From Macrotrachela quadricornifera (lineage: Eukaryota > Rotifera > Eurotatoria > Philodinida > Philodinidae): DNA of 64,000 nucleotides. The stretch is taken from assembly GCA_022393335.1 (NCBI GenBank), contig JAJEKB010020399.1:435379-499378 (forward strand), in the 5' to 3' direction. The notes under the pieces are model-generated. The model was not told the origin of the DNA. It saw only the letters and a program-made list of their open reading frames with translations, and ran no database searches. Made by a program: the position numbers and the translations under genes. The stretch's first letter is position 1; the number at the start of each line of letters is the position of its first letter. Positions 11,290-22,511 of this stretch are shown piece after piece.

Positions 11290-12385
11290 CATGGTATTGT
11301 TCTGGCCAATCCAGGATCCTCTTTCATATGACCCGGACAATAGTATGTTTTATGCTTACAATAGAACTGCGAAAATGGAATATCAATCAAGATGCTCACC
11401 CCTATATAGAAAAGTTAATTATACAAATCGAGTCAAAAAATTTGAGCCATCCTTTATACATATCACAACTATGTACTTTTAAAGTTTGTCAGATATTATA
11501 GCATTGAGAAAAGAACATTTATGTTATGCAAATCAAGATAGTTTTTTTTTGTGAACTTTATGGGGTTTGATTTTGCTTGCATTTATATCGACAGTATACG
11601 TAAAATAATTAGAAATAAATCGAACATAAATTAACCTTTTTACTTCTTTGAAATAACTTTGCTATGAAATTATTTTCCACAATTAGGAAGTATTCGATTT
11701 ATTATTTATTATATCTGATATATATAAATAAAATAAAACATAATCTACAAAACTATTTCAAGTTTTAACAGGCTTTTAAAGATTTTTTGATGCAAATCGC
11801 TGTCCTATATATTTCCTATATAGGTGAAGGGAATCCTATATAAATGATACTCTTCCTATACTATATATTCCTATGTTTTTTCAAAGTGCTGCTACGAAGC
11901 CAGATTGAAGGGAGTTTAATTTATGACAGGCTTCATTTTGTAGACTTCTAGCTTAGTATCAACCATTTTATCGATTTAGTTATAGTCATATTCACAGAAA
12001 AACAAATGAAAGAATAGTTGATTCACAGAGAAGTTATACTGTATAGATACAAACAGAACCCGCGCGAGCGGGGGGGAAGTGGAAGGATGTACACCCCCAA
12101 CAATTTTAAATTTTTGATGTTTTTCAGCGACAAGTTTATATTTAATGCGTTTTCGTGTTTTTTGCAAAATTTTTCAGTAAAAATTCCCTTTACACCTACT
12201 CAATCTTAGATCCTTCCCGCAGCTCCTGCTAGTTGGTGCTAACAACAATAATTAAAAATTCTAAAATTTTTTTCCATTTCATTCGGTAGTGATTGTAGTC
12301 ATGTATGGCCGCATGGAATGTATACTTTCTTCTTAATCGCTTGTTAACTTGTTCAAATCTAACTTTTGTCATTTTAAATTCATCG
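11290..12385. other. Gene-free AT-rich stretch
   Basis: No supportable gene. A G-run (GCGCGAGCGGGGGGGAAG) lies at about 12062. Short frames at 11291-11482 and 12018-12209 show no recognisable domain. Confidence 0.45.
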
Positions 12386-12389
12386 ACGT

Positions 12390-12648
12390 TTAAACGTGCC
12401 AACATTCAGTTAGCCTATAGCCAGATAAAAACCATCGTTTTAAGAGATTAATAGCAACTCTCAGATCAAACCTGAAACGCATTGTAATATTCTTTTTTAA
12501 TTTTAATGAATCAGATCGAACACGTCTAGACGTTAAAAAATTTTTCATCCAGACTGCGTCTAAATGCGTACGTGCTTTGCATTTCGCAAGCATATCAAAC
12601 ACGATTTTAGCAAAAAAATATTTATATGGGTTATCAGAGTAGTACTGC
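12390..12648 (-). pseudogene. CaM-kinase-like C-lobe fragment
   Basis: A single exon preceded by an acceptor-like ATTATTGCAG encodes YYSDNPYKYFFAKIVFDMLA followed by KARTHLDAVWMKNFL. This follows the pattern DxPYxxxSxxAKDFIxxML...RLxAxxxLxHPWL at the end of calcium/calmodulin-dependent kinase domains. A basic stretch, LKLKKNITMRFRFDLRVAIN, sits where such kinases carry a regulatory helix. No upstream kinase exons are found on this strand before 13.1 kb, so it is probably an isolated fragment or captured exon. The usual Asp-Pro before Lys/Arg is replaced by Cys-Lys. The family call is tentative. Confidence 0.35.
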
Positions 12649-13120
12649 AATAATTGTCAATTGTTTAGCAGATGTTTATTAGTTAGCAGTTGAATCTTGA
12701 GAACTTTTACTTTTCACATAATTATTCACTTAAGGATGTTGTTAAAGAAAAATAATCACTCTATATGTATCTGAAAGTTCTTAAACAAAAAACTTGCTAA
12801 AATACTATCAATCAATTTATAGTATTGTATTTTGGAACAAAGTGTCGACGAAAATTATTGAAAATAAATTTGAAAATGCAAGAAAAGGAGAAATTTGAAT
12901 GTTTTATATTTTGTATTCATTTCTAATTGAAAACCAAGTATGCTACATGCACAAATATTTAGATTAGTTTTACATAAGGTACTTTTATGATTTATCTATT
13001 CAATTCTCATTCAAAAACTTGAAAGTAGTGTTCTTAATAAAGCAAACGTTTTATAAACTTTACTTTAAAACAAAAAATAAGCAGAGCAACAAACTGAAAA
13101 AATGAATTGTTCTAAGAAAT

Positions 13121-15830
13121 TTAACATTGATTATTAATAAGTTCAAATTTTTGTATACGATTGTTACCGGAATCACTTACTATTATATTTCCATCACTGT
13201 CAAATTTAAAATCGCTCGGATCAATCAACTTATCGGGTAATGGACCTGAGATGAAGCCTGATTGAGGAGCGCAATTAACTATACAGGTTCCACCAGCTGA
13301 ATAGTTTCCTAAAGTCCATCGAACAATACGACCATTAGCCTTCTCTAATATATAAATATCTTGATTGAAAAGAACAGTAACTGTTCTAGGATGTGCTAAT
13401 TGATGTAACTGAGTACCATGTACACCACTTCCAGCTATAGTTTCACCAGTTCTATTACCAATTGGATGAAAGCGTTGAATACGATGATTACCAGCATCCG
13501 AAACATAGAGTGAATCATATAGAGAATCAACAAAAACTGCTTGTGGATATGAAAGAAAAGATGCATTACTTCCATTTTCATGAATGACACCAGCTATGGA
13601 AATTCCACTTTCTGCGTTTGGTGTCCACATAAGAATCCTGTGATTGTCTGTATCAGAAATATATAATTGCTTCTTCTCGTTTAACATGATTCCGCCAAAT
13701 AATAATTGTTTAGAGACTGAAGATATTGAATCATAGCTAGCAAATGTCACGCCTATACGAGAATCTCGCAAAAATTTTATTACTTGTATACCATCGGTAA
13801 TATATAAATTTTGTTCATTATCGATATCGATCCATCTCATTGAGCTCAAACCTTGCATGATAACTTCTCCTCTTGAATCACCTTGTCGAAATTTTATTAC
13901 TCGTTTATTACCACTATCTATGACATAGAATGTATTATGATCGTCCATATCAATAACGATTCCTATGGGAGTGTGCAGCATCGATATATTAGAACCGGAT
14001 ACGCCATTTTGAGCACCAGCTATTGTAGTTGCATTTCTATTCCATCGTGCACAACTAGAAACTTTTGTAATCACTGAAATGGAAAAATAATATTCATAAG
14101 TTACGAGTCTGGAAGACTTTTATACTATACGTTGCATAATATAAAGAAGATAGATTTTTATAAAAAACTATTCTAGTCTTTGTAGGTTTTAGATGAAAAA
14201 AAACTCATATGTAATTTAATCTTCAAATAGTGACACAGAGTTATAACTAGATTGTGCTGTGTCACGATATACTCAGATCAACTCAATACGATGATTCTAC
14301 TTATGATTTAAAACCGACAGAAAATTTGTCAAGAAAAATCTGACACTTCATTTTCTAGTATCATATGGAATTTTCTAGAAGCAAACGTTGTTGAAGACGG
14401 GAATTTTAAGTATTTAATGAACGTTGTCTTCTAGTTAATATGAAAGCTTCAGTCGTAAAAAGACGAATTTTTAAGAATTACATAGGCAGAATATTTGAAT
14501 ATCTGGAGATTCAAAATGAGTGCAAAATACAAATTTTGATTTTTTAAACACCTAAGACAGAGCCTTCAAAAATATTCTAACTCGCATTGTATGATTTGCC
14601 GCATATTTTTTCTTTTGTTCACGTCAGTTTTCTAAAAGAGGCAAATCATTGGAATCAAAGATATAGCACAATATATGTTCAAGTTTACATTGATAAATTT
14701 TGTGTTGGTGAGGAAGACAAGCTTACCTGTTGACATATTTGTACCATTTGGAAGCATAACATTGCTTAGTCTAATAATACCTTTTTGTGATACATTCAAT
14801 AGAGCATTGATTAAATTTGTTTTGATAAATGAAACCTTTTATTTGAAAATATAAATGAAAAAATGTTGTTCTTATACAAACAACATAAATTTCTATAAAA
14901 AACATGTCTTACCTGCTGCATTGTGACAACATCGAAAATTGAAGTCGAAAGATTTGAATTTGTAAATCTTGTAGTGCATAGAAATGTATTGCGAAACTTG
15001 GAATAATCTAATGATACTTGATCAAATATGTTTACCGATCCATTTAATCCTTCACATTCAAATCGTGAATTAATGAAACTAACGTTTGACATAGCTGAAC
15101 CAATAAAGTGTACTCCTCCAGTAAAAATACAGTTAATAAACGTTGAATTAACAAGATATACAGTCTCCAACAATAAACTATTGAAGACATATTTACCAAT
15201 TAATGGACTTTTTACTGTTATATTATGCAGATCTGCACCAGTTAAAGAAACGGTAGATTTTGGTTTTGTACGATCTGGTAATAATTTATTTTCATAGAGA
15301 AATATGAATAATAGACCACGACGTACACTATCAATTTCTCTTAAGGTCATCAATGTTTTACGACGAATGTACAAGTATTTTGCGTCTTCATTTAAAAACA
15401 TAATATGATTTTGTGGTTGTTTGTACAAAACACTTGATATATCATCCATATACCTTGAATAAAGTGTTTGATGATGAAGATCTAGCTGTTGTTGATGATC
15501 TTCTTCACGTTGTTCCTGAACGAGTTGACGATCATGTATACGAGTTTCATTTGCAATTCTTAAATCTTGTAGTCGTGTTTCATTAGCTATGTCTAATCCT
15601 GTTCGTGCAATTTTCCAATCTTTATCTCTTGCAAGTTCTGCAATCTTAACATCTTGAAGATAGGTTACAATTGTAAAGATAGCAATGGTAAGGGGTATTG
15701 AAGCTTGAAGAAGATATTTTGTCACAATAGCACAAGTCTTATGTTTTGATGTTTTTTTCGATTGTTTTGAAAGTATAACCGATGTAGATGGAGTGGAATG
15801 AAAGCGACGAAAAAATCGATGACGAGGCAT
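13121..15830 (-). CDS. Membrane protein with pentapeptide-like region and NHL repeats, about 659 aa
   Basis: Three exons by eye: 15830-14913, 14835-14727 and 14073-13121. Introns are 77 and 653 bp, all GT-AG, and the total of 1980 nt is in frame. I chose the ATG at 15830 (MPRHRFFRRFHSTPST). A basic N-terminus is followed by one membrane helix (YLLQASIPLTIAIFTIVTYL). Next comes a charged helical stretch with repeated IANETR.(H/Q)D units. Then a region of A/S-N-F/L-type five-residue repeats (TGADLHNI, STFINCIF, SNVSFINSRF) suggests a right-handed beta helix. The last exon has about six NHL repeats, for example DSGNKRVIKF, DTDNHRIL, DAGNHRIQRF and DSGNNRIQKF, forming a predicted beta-propeller. 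It is probably a type II membrane protein with the propeller outside or in a lumen. The ligand is unknown. Confidence 0.8.
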
Positions 15831-15859
15831 CTTTTTATTTTCGAAGAACACAAAAATAA

Positions 15860-16711
15860 TGTTTTTTACAGTGTCATCTCTATGAGAAAAAGAAGCGGAG
15901 TTACATATTTAAATACAACGTCAAAATAAAATTTGATCCTTTTTTTTTGAAAACTACTTCATTAATATTCGAAACTGAATTAGTTACAACTTTATATCAA
16001 CGTTTTGCGTTCGAAATCTTCAGTTATTTGATATTCTTCAGTAAACTGATGCACTATTGTATACTAATCTATGAGTACTCATACAATTACAATATGTGAA
16101 CGGAAAAAAATATAATGTTATTTATTAGTATAGCTTGTCTGTATAAGAATATCTGTGACTTTCTTTTTATAATAGAAAACTCGATCTGTTTGACAAATTA
16201 GTAGCAGGAAATATTGCAACTACTTGGAAATGGAGCAAGGTTTTTGACTACAAAATCATTTTGTTTTAGTATGAATTCCGTCCGATCCTGATCTTCTTGT
16301 CAATTTCAATGCAACAGGAAGCCAAATTTGAAGAATTGCAATTGATCAACCATAAAACGAATTCATAGATATCTCTTTAATCTGTCGAAAAAAGACATTA
16401 ATCATTAGCATCACATATACTATATAAATTTAGTCTCGAAATGATTCAATTGTTAACATTAGTATAAATATAAATATGAGAAAAGTTTTTTACAAATTGT
16501 TTAAACGAAATAAAAACATTTATTGAACTTTGAAAATATTCAATTGTTAATCATAACGATAAATAATAATATACTTATAAAAATATACTATTTATTTAAA
16601 TAAAAAGCAATTTATTATCTATACTGATTATTTTATTTATCATTATAAAACGTATTATGTCAATTTAACATGTAAAATATATAAATTCTCTGTCTATATA
16701 AAATATTATTA
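15860..16711. other. AT-rich upstream region of the NHL gene
   Basis: Presumed promoter and intergenic DNA. It is very AT-rich, and no open frame or structured repeat is supported. It ends at the Helitron insertion point. Confidence 0.4.
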
Positions 16712-17679
16712 TCTATATATATATATATATAAAGGAGACAGTTTGTTTGTCTGTCTATTTGTTCTTCATTCATTTGGACACGGTACGAGCAAACGCAATG
16801 AAATTTTCCATGGAATATCAATTCGTCCTTGGGACGATCATAGGGTAGTTTTCGACCGCGAAAATTTCCACGTGAGGAAGACGTTTGTTCCCTCCTGTGG
16901 TTGAATTTACTACAGTAAATGGCTTTTCAGAGAATTTGTGCGCATGATTAGTTTCTGAATAGTTCAAGAATGAAAGTATATAAAAACATCGGCTTTTTGT
17001 TATTGGTCACGCGACATTTTAAGATATTCGAAAAAAAGGAATAGAATGTGTAAGATAAAGTGTAATCGTATGAATGAAAATATCCATTGAATGGAGAAAG
17101 CAACAAATGAGATGACAAATCATTACTCATGACTCATAATGGGCTGGAGCCGAAAACACTTTGATCATCAATCTTCTATATAGATAAAAAAGAATATTTA
17201 TCTGTTTTTTTATACATTTTGTTTCCGTAATACCTGGCATCATCGAAGTTCTCATGGCATACCCCTTAGTTCAGAAGACAGTTAAGAGAGCATCAGCGAG
17301 AGCGACATGACTCGAGAAGCGGGATTTGAGTGTAATTTCATACAGGTTATGATATACTGCAATTTTCACCAATCTTTCAAAAATTTTGGAAAAACCGATA
17401 CGATCGTTAGAATACCTGCCTTCTACCGTGACCTTTTTTGCATCGAATGTTAATGTGAGGTATGGTAATGGGTATGAGTAAACCGAAAGTGACTCACATC
17501 CACACACTATTTCCTGAATTATCGGTTTTAAGCATGGATGTAAGTGTATGCATGGCGGAACATGTAGCAGTAATAGATCGAAAGCTTCCAGCATACTCTC
17601 TCTACATCTTCTGTCGTCTTCTGACATGTTAGGTTTTCAGTATGGCGGTAGCCCCAGCAATGCTGGGCACTACCGCTAG
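16712..17679 (+). mobile_element. Non-autonomous Helitron, 968 bp
   Basis: The 5' end is TC (TCTATATATATATA...AAAGGAGACAGTTTG). The 3' end is CTAG at 17676-17679. Just before it lies a double-stem hairpin at 17645-17676: GCGGTAG pairs with CTACCGC and CCCAGCA pairs with TGCTGGG. The base before the element is A and the base after it is T, the expected A/T target of Helitrons, with no target duplication. No Rep/helicase gene is inside, so it depends on a helper elsewhere. The hairpin abuts CTAG more closely than in the textbook form. Confidence 0.8.
17271..17627 (-). CDS. Hypothetical ORF inside the Helitron, 118 aa
   Basis: Open frame of 118 codons starting ATG (MSEDDRRCRESMLEAFDLLL) and ending ALADALLTVF. 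It has normal amino-acid composition and no low-complexity bias, unlike the flanking DNA. It may be a captured host-gene fragment, which Helitrons often carry, or chance. No family is recognised and no splice partners were found. Confidence 0.3.
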   Translation of the reverse strand: MSEDDRRCRESMLEAFDLLLLHVPPCIHLHPCLKPIIQEIVCGCESLSVYSYPLPYLTLTFDAKKVTVEGRYSNDRIGFSKIFERLVKIAVYHNLYEITLKSRFSSHVALADALLTVF

Positions 17680-17689
17680 TTAATAATAA

Positions 17690-18090
17690 TTAACAGTTGA
17701 TAGCTAATTTAAATATTAATTAATCAAATATAAGTTGAGTAATCTTTCATTATAATATAATTATATATTATTTTATTTTTTATATACTAAAAAGTTTATC
17801 ATCACAGCTCAATTAAAGCTACAATGTGTAGCTGATATATTCATATTCTCTAGAATATATTTTACTGGAAATTTTTTAAATAATTATCATTCTAGTTTTA
17901 TAGATACGCATTTGCAATGAATTTTTTTTATCGAAATAAAACGATTGCAAATCACAGTAAAAAATTTCTACCTTGTATCTGTCTATAATGGAGAATTAGC
18001 CGATAAACTTCTAGTTAACACTTGTACTGGCTTTTTTTTCGAAAATCTATGTGACGTCGAAAAAATAATTTGGAACTCTAAATGGTATTA
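17690..18090. other. Gene-free AT-rich spacer
   Basis: AT-rich sequence between the Helitron and the next foldback structure. No gene or clear repeat. Confidence 0.4.
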
Positions 18091-18094
18091 ATAA

Positions 18095-19030
18095 GCACTG
18101 TGTATGGAAAGTTTGTACAAATCATATTACATGAAACAATAGGATAATCAGTCATATATTTATTGTATACAGGGTGTTCCAAAAGTAAGGTAACACAGAA
18201 AAAATTGAATATCTTCATTACGGCTTGAGCAAACAAGCTAATTTTTCTATCAATGATAGAGGCATGTTCAAGCTTTGTATCTATAAAGACATGCCTAAAG
18301 AGACTCTTTGTTAAGTATCACAATTGATCTTAAAAAAAATTTTACTTTTTCATAGATAGAAAATAAAATAAAATACTTAAGAAAGGATCTCTCTAGGCAT
18401 GTCTTTATAGATACAAAGTTTGAACATGCCTCTATCATTGATAAAAAAATTAGCCTGTTCGCTCAAGCCGTAATGAAGAAATTCAATTTTTTCTGTGTTA
18501 CCTTACTTTTGGGACACCCTGCATATTGATATTCGATATCAGTAGTATGTTATCAACGATCTAACAAATTATTTAGTATATTAAAAATAACTACAAATCA
18601 ACATTATTTAAGTTCTCTTAATAATCACTATCACCTTATTGTCGAAATCAAAACTTTTATCATGAGGATATATCGAAATTTTCGAACAAGTGGAAATCAA
18701 TAGGCACAATACCTGAGGCGTATTCTGGGTAATTCAGTTTGAAGGTGAGCGTGTCATTCTGCCTGTTCTCCAGATATTGCATCTATTGATTGCCACTAGT
18801 TCGCAAATTTTTGTATATATTCTCATGACAACAGTTTTGATTTTGACGAAAAAGTGGTACCAATGTTAAAGAATATTTAAATAATGTTTATTGGTAGTTC
18901 TTGTTTCATAGAATAAACAATATTTCCTTGATCGTTGATAACACATCATTGATATCGAAGATGAATATATCGATTGTTTTCCTGTTGCTGGTATAATATG
19001 ATTCCGACAAACTTTCCGTATACGATGATA
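18095..19030. mobile_element. Foldback element interrupted by a MITE
   Basis: A left arm near 18527-18740 is the diverged reverse complement of a right arm near 18760-18978. Shared phrases are TGTTATCAACGATC, AACATTATTTAA, CGAAATCAAAAC and AATCAATAG. Further out, GTATGGAAAGTTTG at 18106 matches the reverse complement of the sequence at about 19008-19021. The left arm therefore continues on the far side of the MITE at 18170-18521, which must have inserted later. Confidence 0.6.
18170..18521. mobile_element. MITE with about 110-120 bp inverted repeats, Tc1/mariner-type ends
   Basis: Starts CAGGGTGTTCCAAAAGTAAG and ends with its reverse complement (CTTACTTTTGGGACACCCTG). The arms match over roughly 115 bp, including AGGCATGTTCAA.CTTTGTA and ATAAAGACATGCCTA. 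There is no coding capacity. The left flank is TA; the right flank is CA, so the expected TA duplication is not exact. Confidence 0.8.
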
Positions 19031-19660
19031 CATTGTTTAAAATATTCTCCAATATTTATTCTACTTAGATTAAGTTTTATTCACAGTTGATGCATTGAAA
19101 TGCGGTTTCACACTGCATTTAAACACATTTTCAGTATGATATGGATTGCCCACGTAAAAAAAACGACATAAAAAATCACATTTTAATCGATTTTTTATCA
19201 CAAAAAAATCGATTGAAATGGCACGATTTTAATCAGATTTTTAATCAGTAAGAAATCGATTAATATCTATTCTTTTGAAAAAAATCGATTAAAATCAGAT
19301 TTTTCGAAATAAATGGATTTTAATCGATTTTTTGCTAATTAAAAATCTGATTAAAATCGTGCCATTTTAATCGATTTTTCATCACAGAAAAATCGATTTT
19401 CATCTATTATTTGCAATTAATCAAGTTTCATCGATTATTTTCATTTAATCACGTTTAATAATATTTTAAGTGAAAATTACTTTTACCCGGATTTGATTCT
19501 AAAACGTCTGATTTTCTTATATTCATAAATTGTGGACTTACCAATGAGCTAAAACCGGACATATACGATAAAGTTGAAACCTCTATACAAATTATTCAAC
19601 ATTGAGATGGCACAATTACAAAAATGAATTAAAATCGATTACGCAGTATAATACAAGGAA

Positions 19661-21622
19661 GTGGCTATGTACACACAGGTAGATATAATCAACATATTAT
19701 TAAATATGAAGTCATATTATAGTATTATATGTATTTGTTGATTAATTAAAATTGAATATCTAAACTTTTTCATAATTTTATTAATACTTTATTACATACT
19801 AATAAAGTATAAATCAAATAGTACAACTACACAATTATAGAAAAAAATTAAGTCAAATAAAGATCAACAACTCATCAGCATATCTGGTGCTTTCTCTCTT
19901 TGGTTTTAAAGAAAATAGTTGAATTTCATTATTTTCAAAAAATTTAACATAACGATCACGTAAAAGATACCTGATCATAAAACATTAAAGATAGAACATC
20001 TCTATCTCTAATGCTTTATCTGTTATAACTGAATAATTCTCACAAATTTTCTCATTTTTAGATCGTTATGAGTTAAGTTTTAATTATTCGTAAAAATAAT
20101 TTTATTTAATTTTGTATAGCATTTCATTTTAAAAAAAAATTCACAGTGTAATCGAGCCAACTCTTGGTTTGATCTTGATTCTTCCTTTAAGTCTTCGAAC
20201 AGGACATTTAGTATGACATACATATATTACATTTTGGCATCGAACACAGTTAAATAATTCTCTCATTATTTTTCCATTATATATTTCATTGAAGGAGGTT
20301 TTATATTCATTAGTTGAGTAAAATTAATGCACCAATTTTTAAATTTTTTCTCCAAATGTGCCCAATTATCAATTTACTTTTTAAAGCAAGAATCTTTATC
20401 TTGCTTTATTTTTCTAGTCGAAGAACTACGAGAAGCACGAAACAATATACTTAGATTTAACTATAATAGCAACATAGACCTTTTTGTAACAGATATTGAG
20501 AATAATTATGATAGACTTTTTAATGATATAATAGTATTTATTTGATACTATAAACGAGGTTATATTAAATCGGTCCATTTTATTATAAAAATTGTCGATT
20601 CACTTCATTTGATTTGTGAACCTATTAATAAGTTCAATAGAAAACAAGATTAAAGTAAGGATGAATCGGTCGATCTTAATATAGGCTATGTTCTCCGATA
20701 TCAAGTTATTTCACCTTTTCTATTTTTCAGCTTCCTATTTTTAAACCAATTAACTAAAGAAAAGAAAATATAAAATTTTTCTTTTTATAAGCATCGATAA
20801 AAAAATGATATAATTAAGAGGGAAGCTAACGCTACGTGATTATCATGTTTTCTATCTAAAATAATGAAATTCAACTGTTTTCTTTAAAACCAAAGAGAGA
20901 AAGCACCAGATATGCTGGTGAGTTGTTGATCCCCATGCCGCTTATTTTTCATCGAAACCGTCAGCTACCGGTGGTTCATTATAGAACCGTCGGTTAGGAC
21001 CGGTTTCTCTTTTTTTGTCACTTTTTTATCGAGTTTTCTGTCAGATTAGTACTATCTGTCATGAGAACGTTGATTTTTACCTAAAAAAGTCGTTTCAAAC
21101 ATGTTACAACATATTCTATAAGAATGTGCTACAGTTGTCCTTATAGGTTAATAGCCTGACGAATGATTATTTTATGGCGCCATCTTTAATAAATATTCAA
21201 ACTCGTGAACTAAGCGAAAATAGCTGATGTGGCTCGCATCAGCGGATTTAGCACACTCACATATGTAAGGAGGCGTGATTTCGACTCAAATCTGACAATT
21301 TTCTATGATCAAAAAAAATATTTGTTCAGTTAAAAATGAAAAAATATTGAGTAGAAAAACCGGAGCAAACCGCGATTAACTCCTGTTAACCGACGGTTTT
21401 CGACCGGTTTTAGCGACATGGAACTTTATTTGACTTAATTTTTTCTATAATTGTGTAGTTGTACTATTTGATTTATACTTTATTAGTATGTAATAAAGTA
21501 TTAATAAAATTATGAAAAAGTTTAGATATTCAATTTTAATTAATCAACAAATACATATAATACTATAATATGACTTCATATTTAATAATATGTTGATTAT
21601 ATCTACCTGTGTGTACATAGCC
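19661..21622. mobile_element. Foldback structure with about 275 bp arms
   Basis: The left arm 19661-19935 starts GTGGCTATGTACACACAGGT. It is the reverse complement of a right arm split into 20858-20932 and 21422-21622. The spacer of about 920 bp between the arms has no convincing gene. The arms are nearly identical, so the structure is young or maintained by conversion. Confidence 0.75.
20933..21421. mobile_element. Nested MITE, about 489 bp, ends CCATGYCGCT
   Basis: It splits the right arm of the surrounding foldback, whose uninterrupted sequence is visible in the left arm. It begins CCATGCCGCTTATTTT and ends as the reverse complement of CCATGTCGCTAAAACCGG. Inner copies of AACCGTCGGTT and AACCGACGGTT occur at both ends. 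It is non-coding. Confidence 0.75.
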
Positions 21623-21726
21623 AAACGGCTATATACACATATGTGTATATAGTCAGTCAGCTATGTACACTTTTGTGTACATAGCCACTTGGCTATGTAC
21701 ACATATGTGTACATATCCACTTCCAT
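21612..21726. repeat. Cluster of GGCTATGTACACAT palindromes
   Basis: Three palindromic units stand in a row: GGCTATATACACATATGTG..., AGCTATGTACACTTTTGTG... and GGCTATGTACACATATGTG.... Each is 28-34 bp and self-complementary. They extend the right end of the foldback arm, whose left partner has only a single half-site, so they seem to have expanded on one side. Confidence 0.75.
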
Positions 21727-21894
21727 AATACAATCAATTAAAATCAATTTATTATTGAGAAATCGATTAAAATCAGTTGTTGCGTCAGACATAATCAAAA
21801 AATATCACATTTAATCGATTTTATATAATTTTCGAAAATAAATCGATTTCAATCTGATTTTTTTCTGCTTTTTTTTAAATGTCCATGTGAGTGT

Positions 21895-22100
21895 ATCGAG
21901 TGCAGGGTACCCGAAAAAGTACCCTGTTACCAGTGTATCACAGAATCTTGATGGGTATTGAAGTACGTAAAGTACTTTCAGGTACCCTACTGGAGGATGT
22001 CCAGTAAATAAATACTTGAGGGTACTGATCAGAGACTTAATTAGGTACTCTTCCACAGTATTTCCAGGTACCTTGTCACCAAAACTGCAATACATTCATG
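21895..22100. repeat. Small repeat region with GGTACCCT words
   Basis: It begins with the palindrome CAGGGTAC-CCGAAAAA-GTACCCTG and repeats GGTACCCT, GGTACTC and GGTACCTTG over about 200 bp. It is probably a short non-autonomous element or relic. The 116-codon open frames that follow on both strands (22098-22471) show no family and are not called. Confidence 0.4.
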
Positions 22101-22511
22101 ATCGAATCTAACTTTTTTTGCTTTTTTCATTTCATTTTTTTAAAGCAATTTAACTCCACCATAGCGACCGTAATCCAGCGGCTTCTGTGCCGGTCGCAAG
22201 TCCCAATAAAGGAGAAGCGTTTGACGGAAAGGGTGCAGATAACGCCATTGGTAAAAAGAACAAGACGGCAGAAACTAAAAATGAACCACTTCAACACGAA
22301 ACCATACCGGCTCGGACGCCGCCCAGGAAAACAAGGTCCGCGTCTTATGTCCAGTGACCAGAGCAGAGCCGAAAAATCGGCGACTGAAAAAAATCCATGT
22401 ACGACAAAAAACGCGGAAAAACTAAACTTGCCAAAAATACTCTCATAGTAGGAATATGAATGTGCAAACACTATGGACTGAGGGTTTCTTACTAAGCATA
22501 CAAGCTACAAA

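Larger units (their letters stand above)
19150..21880. mobile_element. Composite element with AATCGATTTT-rich ends
   Basis: The left end (about 19160-19460) and right end (about 21730-21865) are packed with AATCGATTTT and AATCTGATTT words in both orientations. The left end folds on itself around 19270-19330. Between these ends lies a second foldback structure (19661-21622) that itself carries a nested MITE. Exact outer borders and target duplication are not clear. Confidence 0.5.

Noticed and set aside
22098..22471. Two overlapping open frames (116 and 114 codons) on opposite strands
   Set aside because: No domain, no splice partners, and both open only because the DNA is locally richer in G and C.
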